Positions 11,209 to 20,495 of a stretch of DNA of 64,000 nucleotides are shown here, piece after piece. Below the pieces are notes generated by a model that worked only from the letters and a program-made list of their open reading frames with translations, was not told where the DNA came from and did no database searches. The stretch is from Galerina marginata (lineage: Eukaryota; Basidiomycota; Agaricomycetes; Agaricales; Galerinaceae), in NCBI GenBank assembly GCA_023014335.1, contig JAECYW010000017.1, positions 1-64,000 of the forward strand. The letters run 5' to 3'. The first letter of the stretch is position 1; every line of letters begins with the position of its first letter. A program made the position numbers and the translations under genes.

Positions 11209-12842
11209 TCAGGCTGATGTGGTCGAGCTGTCGGCGTCCGTTTCGGTCAGATAGTCGAGATCGTCGAGATCCGCAGTCCCAATGTCGGAGAAGTTACTCT
11301 CCATTTCAGTTTCGGTTGCAGACGAGTAGCTGGGAAACGGCGTAGACATCACGCCGACTGAGCGGTATGCGGTGAAGCGGGTCAGAGCAGGCGGTGCTGC
11401 AGTGCTTGTAGAGGCGCTAGCAATCGGGGATGAGAGTGAGCTACCAGACTGGGCCTGTGTCGAGCTCGGGGTTGACGCTGCAGCCTGCGAAGGTCCCTCG
11501 GTAGGGAAGCAAGCCTCAATAATGCGAAGGCGTCGGTCCCGAGCTTCTGGACTGGTGGCTGAATGCTGCCTGGCTTTTTTTGCCATGGGGCCTTCGGTGG
11601 ATGGGGTGGGAGATGGCTCGAATAGGGGGCTAAACCGCTTCTTGCTGTTGTGTGGCGGAGTCGGCGGAATGCCTTCTGGGGAGGACAGTGGGGACGGCAC
11701 CGGAAATGGGCGAATGGCAGGGCGAGGAGTCCCATACGACGGGATATGCGCCAACTCCTCAGGTTCGGAGTCGGTGTGAACGATAACAGTGCCAACGAAG
11801 ACCTTCTTTGGGGATTTTTCGACATCGGAATCTTCGGCAAGAACTTTCCCGGCGCTGGTATCGGAGCTCGAGGGATCGAGGTACGCAGGAAGAGCAGATT
11901 TCGCCTTATTTGCGGGGGTAGGGGAGGCTAAGGAAGGCACGGGCGAGTTTACAGGCTTGGGAGGCGGGGGTAGCAAGTAGCTTCGGGGTACCAAAGCTCC
12001 GGACTGGTTGGCTTTTGGGACCGGTGCCGAATGCTTCAAGGGAGCAGGCTTTGGCGCCGCCGCCTTTGGAGCAGTGGACTTGGAGGCCGCCATGGAGGCC
12101 ACTGGCTTTCTGGTGACGGGCTTAGGGGCTGTTTGTTTCGGGGTGCTAGGCGTCGGGGTGATGTGCTGTATGGCAGGGATGGGCGTCGTTGGGAGCGAAA
12201 TAGGGTGACCGAACGCGCCAGGAGGAACTGGAGCAGGGGTCGGGGCGTTCGAGGGTATAACGAAAGGGTTGAGGCCCGTTCCAGGGGAAGGAGTTGGCTG
12301 ACGGTCTTCGGCAGGAACCAGTCGGACGAGGCCGAGGTTGTAGTAAGCGCGGTAAAGCCCACGCGCTTCATACCAATTAGAAAATGGATGTACGTGCGAC
12401 TCCACATCATCACGACCGGACATGGGGCTAGCAGAAATCAAGGGTTTGCATGAGTATAAATTTTCTAGATAAAATCGGGGAACTTACTTTACGCCATGTG
12501 CGACGCCAATCGGAAGTCCCACAGTGATGGCGAAAAACGAACCATCAAGGGGGTCTGGGGCCACGATCATGGTGTCTGGAACTGGTATGCCCACGAGCGA
12601 GAGGTTGGGCTGGCCTGGCACTTCCTCAGCATCATCAACGACGATGTTAGGCCCTAGAAAATGGATATTGGCATCAAAAGCCAACGAGTAGATACAAGAA
12701 AATGCATACCCTGAACATGAACGCCCCCAGGGGCAGCGTTCGCATCAAGAGGAGCAGGCAGGGCGTCGTTTGCAAGAGCTGGGTTAACGTTGGGAACATT
12801 CGGAGCGGGGTTGGCAAATTGAGTGGTAGAGGGGTTTGGCAT
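11209..12842 (-). CDS. Cargo protein with possible RNase H1 N-terminal-like domain and Pro-rich tail
   Basis: Exons 12842-12710, 12653-12488 and 12427-11209 join in phase to give 505 aa. Residues about 75-135 read FFAITVGLPIGVAHGV ... HVHPFSNWYEARGLYR, which resembles the RNase H1 N-terminal / caulimovirus VI-type fold (F/YYAVxxGxxxGIY ... VxGFxxAxYKxFxTxEEA) that binds RNA-DNA hybrids. The match is by pattern only. The remaining 370 residues are low-complexity Pro, Ser, Thr and Ala with several basic patches (KKRF, KKARQ) and end in an acidic Asp/Glu run (DLDDLDYLTETDADSS). The frame is uninterrupted, so the gene is probably real. It is the only minus-strand cargo besides the transposase in element 1. 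Confidence 0.6.
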
Positions 12843-13082
12843 TGTAGATTGAGTTGATGAGTTTGATCGTGTTGAGGGTGCGGCTTTTAAGCAAAGAAAA
12901 ATGCGAAAATATCGGAGGGTCTTCGCGCGTTGCTGGCCCTTCTGAGTGAACTGCAGGATCGTTGGCCTATCACAGAGGCCGACGTCAGGAAAATGAATGA
13001 ACAAATGAGAAAATCGAAACCTGAGGAGCGCCACGGCGGCGCTGGTCGCACGAGAATCGCTTCTTGGTAACTGTATGGTCAT

Positions 13083-13445
13083 TGACCCTGTTGAATTTGC
13101 TGTAAAAAAGTGTTAGGCCGATATCGAGATTGATTCCAGGAAAAAAAACACATACCGAATCCAGTCTTTGGGTTCCGTTGGTAAAGTTTGAATCGCATTT
13201 CTAAGGGCGTGGCGTCGGCCGGGGCTGAAAAACTGTCAAAAGAAAATTCAAGCAACAATCGAGATTGAATACTTGTATGATTGGGGGAGAGCTGGAGAAA
13301 CCTTGACCAAATTAATCCTTTCTTTGGGTTCTGTTGGCCAGGTTTCAATCGCATTCGCTTGTAAGGGTGTGGCGTCACTGGGTTGAAAAGATTGTCAGGC
13401 AGTTATCGAGATTGATTAGCACGAAATGGGCATACGATTAGGGCA
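13083..13445. repeat. Diverged tandem repeat upstream of the minus-strand cargo gene
   Basis: Two units of about 170 bp share TTTGGGTTCYGTTGGYMA, TTTGAATCGCATTT or TTTCAATCGCATTC, and GGTGTGGCGTC in the same order. A third, more diverged partial unit lies at 13400-13500. The block may belong to the promoter of the gene that starts at 12842. Confidence 0.6.
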
Positions 13446-13946
13446 GAGGCGCCTTGGCCGAGTTCAAATCCAAACGGGGATGGTGATGCGTTCGCTGGAA
13501 TGCCGTTGTATTAAACTCCTGGAAGGATTTCGCGTGAAGTTTCGACCAGCCGCCTCACAGCCTTGTACCGAGTTCTCGTCCGTAACTGCGTTTTCAACAC
13601 CTGGACCTATAGACTTTCTGTAAGTTTTCGATTTGCGCGTCGCAAGAATATATATCCTTACCTTCTCTTCGAATAGAGCCCAACTACACCGGTCCTGAAG
13701 TACACGTTGGGTATTAAGTACTCGAGGCTTCAATCAATCCTTCTAATTGAAGTATAGGTCAGTTTCCATGAGCCTTTCACTGATTTAAATTAACGGGACG
13801 TACCATTTCAATATCATCAGCTAGACAACACCGATCTTCGGTTTTTATTTATATTGCTTGTGGAATCTACAAGACACACTGTAAGCACTGGTCTCTGAAC
13901 AATCTAGTAGGGTGAGGTTACTGACCAAAACTCACAGATCGAAATT

Positions 13947-16364
13947 ATGGTCAATCCTGGGGCATTTCGAGGCGCTCGCAAGGAGTTTTTGATCAGCCAA
14001 AAAGAATTCTATAGCACGGCAGTCGTCGAAGGCCATGCTGCTGAGGCTGTGGCTCATGTTCAGCGAAGATATTTCAAACGTTTTCCAGTTGACCTACCGC
14101 ATGACGAGGAGCCAACAGCAGAGTATTTGGCAGGTGTTGACGACGACGCAATTGATCCCGATTATGAAGAGCCCAACGCAGAAAAGTTGTCGCCGGAGGA
14201 GTATGCTGAGGCGTTGACAAAGTTGGGAGCGAGGCAGAAGGTCCTTGACTTCCGCCGTGCCGTAAGTTGTGGTTTGTTTGATACAGTGGCCTCCAGCTGA
14301 TTTCCAATGCACAGCAAATTAAACGTTGGTTAGCGTATCAACACATGAAAGACCACGACCTCGATCCGACTGAGACTGGGGCTCATAACCCTTACCGACC
14401 TCTCCTCTTTAAACTCACTGGGTCCGGCGCGAAACCCCCACGACTCCAAAAACCCGTCAACTTGTGGCGAAAAACTCAAAAGGACCTGATTGAAACGACA
14501 CTCAAGAACCGTGCCGCGCTTTTAGGAACACAAAGAGCGGGTTTGGCTAAGCTTCGCGAGGAAATCGCGAGAGAGTTATTTGCGAAGCTCTGTCAGGAAG
14601 AGCAGGATTCCTGGAAGGCGAAGGTTGTAAAGGAGCACGAGGAAGCCACCGAGGCTTGGAAGCGTGAGGCGGTGGCACCATGTTCAACCGATCCCGCTGA
14701 TCGCCAAAGGTCAGCATTGAAATTTTTCTCATGTTTTTCGTTTTTTCCTTACCTCCCAGTTTTTATACAGGTGTATAATGGGTTTGGTGCGATTCGCGCA
14801 ACCAATCCTCGACCTTATTTCTGAGGCTACCGGTTGGAAAGCAACGTTGATTGCTGGTGGGCCCGAGCCTGCTCAGGACGGGCGTCTTAACATTCTCAGG
14901 TATTTTTATCTATTACTTGGTTTGCCCTATTCCTAACCACTCCTCTGCAGCATTCATTCCGGCACTACTACAGGCGACGTGCCAATGAACTTTGGTCGCG
15001 CCGAACGCCTACGCTATAAATCCCACATTGTCCCTATTTTCGGGACCTTTCTCCAGCAGTGCTACAGTACGTTTCGTCTGCATTTTATCTCTTCGGATCC
15101 TGACTGGAATGGCCTATCAGCTCCGGAGGACTGTCGTTCTCGGGCTCTCAACAAGGAGGACGGTTTTATGTCAATGGATACGCTCGACCTCGACCCGGAC
15201 GACGTCAGCTTCGATCCAGTGAATCAACCAACTCCGATCTCTCCCTCAAACTCTACTGGGCCCGTGCCTGGACTCGCAGTTGCATCAGCACCTACCCGGT
15301 CCACTGCCACTGCAGCTACACCCGCAAACTCTTCCGTGCTCGTACCTTCACTCGTACCTCCTTCCCTTCCAGTGCCGCCCCGTGCTAGCTCTGTACCACC
15401 TCCTTCGGCGCCTCCTTCGCAGCCTTGTTCACCGCTGCGTGGCGGTTCACTACCCCCTTCGCCCCTTCGTTCGCCCCCTCGCTCTCCAACCACAGTACAA
15501 CCATTCGTCGCCCTGCAAAATCCGCGTTCGCAACCCCCATCGCCAATGCTCGGAACCCCAGTCCTTACCGAGCAGTGCCTCAACACAGCCTCGAGGCAGA
15601 AGAGGGGTCGCGAGGAATCTGCAGAGCCCCCATCAGCCGCCTCCTCCGCACCAGTTCCCGACATACGTTCAAGCAAACGGCGTCGAGGTGAAAAAGGTGC
15701 TGTTGGGGCGGGGTCGCAGGTAGCAACGTCCACGAAGGCAACGACTCGCTCAGCTAGAAAACAGGCACCACCCAGGCGGAACAACGCGGGGGGCAATGCA
15801 TCCACCCTTACACCCACCCTAGTTTCGACACCTCCGCCCTCTGTGCCGACGCCGACCCCTTCCGCGACCCATGATGATGCACCGCCGTGGTTCGGACTCG
15901 CACTAGCCATGTTCCAACACGACGATGTCGGTAATAGCCAACGGTGGAGGGATTTGGTCAGCGCGTGGGTTGCCTTGGAGGTTCAGTCGGGCTACGAGGG
16001 GAAGGCGAGGTTGAAGTCCACCAATCGTCCAGCAGCTGTAGGTGAATGGATCCAGCGTGCTCAATCGTCGACGTGGCGCCCTACTATCACCAACGTCGAT
16101 CAGTATAAAGCCGGGTTCAACAAGTGGTGGACCGCTCTTCAGCCAGAATGGCGACTTTCGACAGACAAGAAGACCATCAAGGTGGAGGAGGTAGCTGGTG
16201 ACTGGGGGGTGATGAAACGGCCAGGGGTGAACGGCCTTGTCAGCGTTCTTGCGGCGTTGTTTTATTGGGGTTGTGCAGTGCAGGCTACGGAGGAGCGCCA
16301 GGGCGATTGGTTGGCAGCCGTTAATGATTGCCTGACTGCCTTTACTCACGCCGTATCGTCGTAA
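13947..16364 (+). CDS. KDZ-element cargo protein A, unknown function
   Basis: Five exons (13947-14261, 14315-14709, 14771-14899, 14951-15066, 15121-16364) give 732 aa. Exon 1 begins MVNPGAFRG and contains FKRFPVDLPHDEEPTAEY. Exon 2 has NPYRPLLFKLTG and a helical stretch ending ELFAKLCQEEQDSWKAK, faintly like an HMG-box helix. Exons 3-4 hold GWKATLIAGGPEP and GDVPMNFGRAERLR. A Pro/Ser-rich linker with a basic patch (SSKRRRGEKG) follows. The C-terminal domain contains WWTALQPEWR and NGLVSVLAALFYWG. Protein B in element 2 (20496-23042) has the same exon plan with identical phases and nearly identical exon lengths, and both ends are conserved while the linker is not. That pattern argues for selection on the protein. 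The family is common in Agaricomycetes, but I know no function. Confidence 0.8.
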
Positions 16365-16599
16365 TGTAACTATTCCTTGTTGTATATATTTTTCTGCTTT
16401 TTATACTATTTTTTGTGCTGCTATCTGGCTCTGATTTAAGTTTTATTAAGCCTGCCTCCTCATCGTGAAATTAAGTAGGTCGGATGGGTATCAAATTGTT
16501 CAATTTTGTTAGTAATTCAAGCCTAACTACTTGGTTCAATGCGCATACTGCAGAGGAGCCACGCGACACGAAAATCACTGCTGCATCCACGATTTCGGC

Positions 16600-17753
16600 T
16601 TTGATCCAAATGCGGAAGTGAGGCTGGGCGTCATCCAAACCCATTGTGTGCCATCCATCCCCTTCCCGGTCGATTTGAAGCATGAAAAAAGTATCAATAG
16701 AATTGGAAATACCGGTACTTTACATATACGTTATACGTACTTTATTTCGAGCAGAATCAACGGGACGGGCAAGCGGTGAGCAAGAATGGGACGAATCTAT
16801 TTTTAAATCACGCCCTGCTCGCATCACGACGAATGCGGAAGGTGGTGAGAAGGTCATCCGGATGAGCTGCAAGCCATCCATCCTCTTCCCATCCGTTCTC
16901 AAGCAAAAAAAGGGTGCCATTGAGTTCTAAAGTGCTGTAGTTTACATATATGCTATATTAATTTCCAATATACAACGGGAGGAGCGGGGGTGCGCGAAAA
17001 TGAACCATTTCTATTAATATATCAACCGTGCCGCAATGCGAGGGCCTGGGTAATTGAGGATATCTAATCTAAAAGATAAGAATACAGGCACGTACCTGAT
17101 TTCGGATTCGGAACGACATTTGATGGTTGCAATCTATTCTTAGATTGACTTCCACGGTGTCATTTGATGGGCGCATTCTATATTGGGAACGTCATCCAAA
17201 GGCATCCGCGCCAATCCATCCTCTCCCGCCCCCCGTGAGGCGCGCAAAGGGCGCCATTAGGTAGCAAATAAATATATTACCCTATTGCAATTTTTTCCGC
17301 GGCGAAATACGCGCCCCACGTCGAGCGCGAGCCAAAATACCACGTCGGGCACCCCGGAATAGTGTTCCTGGCATTGTTGACAGCTGTTTGACAGCTTGCC
17401 CGCCCAATATAGCCGCGTCATCCAAAGGCATCCCCGCCCATCCATCCATTCCCGCCCCCGGAGGTGTGCGCAAAGGGTCGGGGCGCATGTAAAAATATTA
17501 TTAGACCCTGAATATTTTTTTTCCGCGCCCAAATGCGCCCCCAACAGCGAGCGCGACCCAAATTACAGTCTCGGGCACCTCGGAATGCCCTCTGGGCATT
17601 GTTGACATGTGTTTACAGTGTCCCGCCCCCAGTAGCAATCAAATACCCAGTCCCCGGCACCCCCGGCATGCATATATGAGTAAGATCTGTGCTGTTGGCA
17701 AGTTTGCCAACTTGGCAAAAATGCGCCAGGGATATCAGACTTTAGTTAGCAGA
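16600..17753 (-). repeat. Right terminal inverted repeat of element 1
   Basis: Inverted copy of 2362-3590, ending GTTAGCAGA at 17753. It lacks the extra 55-bp duplication of the left copy and has one full plus one partial inner subterminal unit. Single-base differences from the left copy are scattered (for example GGTGCCC region and TCTTACTC/TCTTAGCC near the end). Confidence 0.85.
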
Positions 17754-17761
17754 ATAGTTAC
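17754..17761. repeat. Right target-site duplication of element 1
   Basis: ATAGTTAC, matching ATAGTTAG at 2354-2361 in seven of eight positions. Confidence 0.75.
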
Positions 17762-17784
17762 ATATGATATATGGTACTGGCAAC

Positions 17785-19143
17785 CATAGGTGGGCCGAGT
17801 GGTTCTTTTAGGGTGAGGGAGAAATATTCGTGGGCACGATATTTGGCTTTCACCTTGGGATTATCCACCTCATTCATTAGACCAGGAGCACACAATGGCA
17901 CAACGCGGGTGAACGAGGTCGGAACATATGAGCAAAACGCCCCGTATTCCAAGCTAACCAGCGCTAGCTGGCGTTTCGCCAGCTCTTCAGAGATCTTCAG
18001 AATCTGCAATTTGAGAATGGCATTGGGGCAAGGAGAGGTTACATACTTGATGAGGCTCATTTGGTTTAGATTGGGGGTTTTTCTTCCGCCGCTTGGAATC
18101 CGATATTTCTTTTGCTTCTAGGTGTTCTGAGGAGCGCTTTTGACCTACGTTTTGTGCATTGACACGTTCTTGACGTTCCAATGCATCCTTAACAATCATG
18201 ATGTGGAGACCAAGATGAAGCTTCCGATAATGAGGCTCTTGGATGTTGACTGTGTCGATTAGTCCAGACAGATATAGGGTTTGTGATTCGCGGTGGCGAA
18301 TGCCGATCCGCTCATAGCGTCCACAATTCAGGATGATGAATGTGGAATCGTGCATGGCAGCATTTGCCCACGCCTGCTGGCAATATCAACCAACGGCCGA
18401 TAATGTTATTGGCATCAGTGCACGCACCGATTGAAGGAAGTGTCGAAAATCTGGTCGATATCGATTCCTCTTCATAGTGAATTTTGTGGGCGTGACCAAC
18501 TTTGCCTTCACGTTGCGCTTTGTAGGTGGTAACGGCTGGCGTGGTTTTGCTTTTTTCGGGGCCTTCAGAGATAGAGACGACAGGGCGTATTTGGCATCTG
18601 GAGGAGGCCGCTTGTGCGACATGGTTTTGGCTCCCATTGTGTGAGAATATTGCCATATAAATGCTGTGTCCTCCTTCATCGTTTGAAACATACCCATAGC
18701 GGCGTCTGTCATTGCGAACATATGCCACGTCGCCAATCTAGAAGATTTTCTTGACAAGTCCAGGACCTTAGCCTTGGTCGCGTCGGGAAGACAACTTTTA
18801 AGGTCTTCGTGAAGAGAAAGGGATCCATCCTGCCGTCTTACCGACACTTCAAGCCAAGATTGGGTGGTGAAATCGAAATGATTGCCTGTGGGTCTCTCGG
18901 TGAACCTGAAGACCGACTTCCATGTGTCGCATTGCGGGTGAAGGCAGACCTTGGATGCAAAAGCATGGCAAATGCGTGCTATGTATTCACCGTAATAGAA
19001 GCTGACTGAATGGGCGTCGCGAAACTCCTTTGATCTCGTGTGGCGGGAAAAAACATAACCATTGTTGGATAACTTGTGACCATCCTTTAGGAAGCCTCGG
19101 ATCGCGTTATCGCATGCCTTGGAACAGCCATGTCAGCTATATT
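17785..19143 (-). pseudogene. Kinase-like gene, middle exons (split gene, part 2)
   Basis: Minus-strand exons from the edge of element 2 (about 19130) to 18428, 18373-18047 and 18003-17785 join in phase 0. They contain a conserved N-terminal region (HSVSFYYGEYIARICHAF, FRFTERPTGNHF, WHMFAMTDAAMGMF), then HDSTFIILNCGRYERIGIRHR, a lysine/arginine-rich linker (KRSSEHLEAKEISDSKRRKK), and finally SLTLKEPLGPPM just before the kinase glycine loop encoded at 2334. The last exon ends at a GTTGCC donor; with element 1 removed the acceptor at 2335 is 50 nt away. Toward element 2 the frame meets a stop next to the insertion (TGA near 19138), so the join to part 1 is not clean. The three parts together would make a protein of roughly 750 aa. 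Confidence 0.65.
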
Positions 19144-19151
19144 TATATATG
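19144..19151. repeat. Possible left target duplication of element 2
   Basis: TATATATG here and CATACATG at 24066-24073 flank the inverted ends. They match at six of eight positions, and both mismatches are T versus C, as expected for an older, decayed 8-bp duplication. Confidence 0.4.
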
Positions 19152-20000
19152 AAACACTGCCTTTGGCCAGTGAGACGTTATACATCCAGACTGTGTTTTT
19201 GCAGTCTGTGTTTTTGCAGTCCCTATGCTTATAGTAGGGGGTAGGCGTAAAAGCGTTGCTCGGGCTTCGTCGGGGTGGGCGGGGGGGCTGAAAAAGCGCC
19301 AGCCCCCATCAATTATGATGTAGATGCCATCTGGGATGTTTTTATGGGCGTCGGGATAGCGGGAGGTAGCTAAAACGAGTTCGACAACGGATACCATGAG
19401 TCCGACCACCCCGTTTTGGAAATGACGCGCGCGCCTCTGGCACCGCTGCGATATTTTTAGCTTGATGACATCAAATCACATTTTCCCCTCGATATTTATA
19501 GCTCTATGACATCAGATCACATTTCGGGTGCGTACCGGGTGCCTGTGGCTCTGCTCGGGTCCTCCCGCAGCAGCTCTGCTGTACGGCTTGGGGCCTTTGT
19601 GAGCGCGCTGCTGGGTACCCCTTCAGGAATTTCATAGAATAAACTACATATATGTACTCTAGCACTAAATACAATTCTAATGGTGCCCTTAAGTTTCCCG
19701 AAATCGCATGGAAAGGGGGTGGATTCGCCTTTGCATGTTCGGATGACTCTTAGATGCACCTTCCGCATTTGGTAGGCGGTAGAAAACCACCTTGCGACGC
19801 TTTTGTGCGCGCTGCCGGGCGTCCCATTGGGGGATTCATATAATAAACTACATTACTGTGCTCCTCTAATCTATAAGAATCCATTTGTGGCCTTCAATAA
19901 TTAGAAATTGCAGCGGGATAGGATGGATTGCCATCTGGAAGTTCGGATGACGTTGACTTCAACATTCCGCGAACTTCCTAATCCGGCCAAAGTGGTTGAT
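19152..20000 (+). repeat. Left TIR of element 2
   Basis: Inverted homologue of about 23210-24065. The outer 500 bp is nearly identical, with short direct repeats (GTGTTTTTGCAGTC twice at 19192-19222) and a GC-rich hairpin-prone stretch. The inner 350 bp consists of two diverged units of about 220 bp. Confidence 0.8.
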
Positions 20001-20495
20001 TTTACTTGTAGCTCTTCTAAGAGAATAAAAGCGGGTTAATAAAATTAAGAATAAAGCAAGTCAATAATGTCAATACATGTAGGAGTAGAAACATCACTAA
20101 AAACTGGCCGAAACTACACAAAAAGCACTGTACAGACAATATGAAAACAAAGCGGCGGGGGCAAATTGGCCACAAATCGTTGGGTGTCGCAAAACATGGG
20201 CTACGCGACGGAGATGTCGCCTTGTGGTGCCAAACGTTGGCCACGAATTGTCTTCGTCATCGTGCAGCACGAGGTGGGCTACGGGTCGTCATCGTCGTCG
20301 GAAATCGGCCTATACCGTTAGTTCGAAGCTTCCACCTGAGACAACATACTTACTTTTGGCCATAGCGCTTGTTTTCAACGCCCCCTCAATATCTTGTTCA
20401 ATTGTCTAAGTCATTCATTGGACATATCATCGGTGAGCTTGAGTTTGCACAGATGAGCTTAGGTGATACGAAAGGGCTGATTTGACATACCTCAG

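Larger units (their letters stand above)
2362..17753. mobile_element. Giant KDZ DNA transposon carrying a TET/JBP gene (element 1)
   Basis: The ends are inverted copies beginning TCTGCTAACTAAAGTCTG, and about 1.2 kb at each end is homologous in inverted orientation. Between them lie five multi-exon genes with unbroken frames: KDZ transposase (minus), TET/JBP dioxygenase (plus), a small basic coiled-coil protein (plus), a possible RNase H1 N-domain protein (minus) and a large unknown protein (plus). An 8-bp near-perfect duplication flanks the whole unit. It is known from comparative work that TET/JBP genes in basidiomycetes expanded together with KDZ transposons; this locus looks like one complete copy with both ends visible. 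Outer TIR similarity is high (roughly 97% by eye over a 250-bp comparison), and the reading frames are intact, both of which suggest a fairly recent insertion. Confidence 0.88.

Noticed and set aside
13440..13480. GGCCGAGTTCAAATCC resembles parts of a tRNA.
   Set aside because: The pieces are not at tRNA spacing, and the area is a diverged promoter-side repeat.
15224..15910. A 228-codon Gly-rich minus-strand frame.
   Set aside because: It is the antisense of the Pro/Ser-rich linker of cargo protein A.
17790..17830. GGGCCGAGTGGTTC looks like a tRNA D-arm (Ser/Leu type).
   Set aside because: It lies inside a kinase-like exon (KEPLGPP), and no T-arm or acceptor stem follows.
19143..19409. An 88-codon frame in the left TIR of element 2, repeated at 23748-24074 on the other strand.
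   Set aside because: It covers the TIR terminus and continues beyond the element; it is conserved only because the ends are inverted copies.
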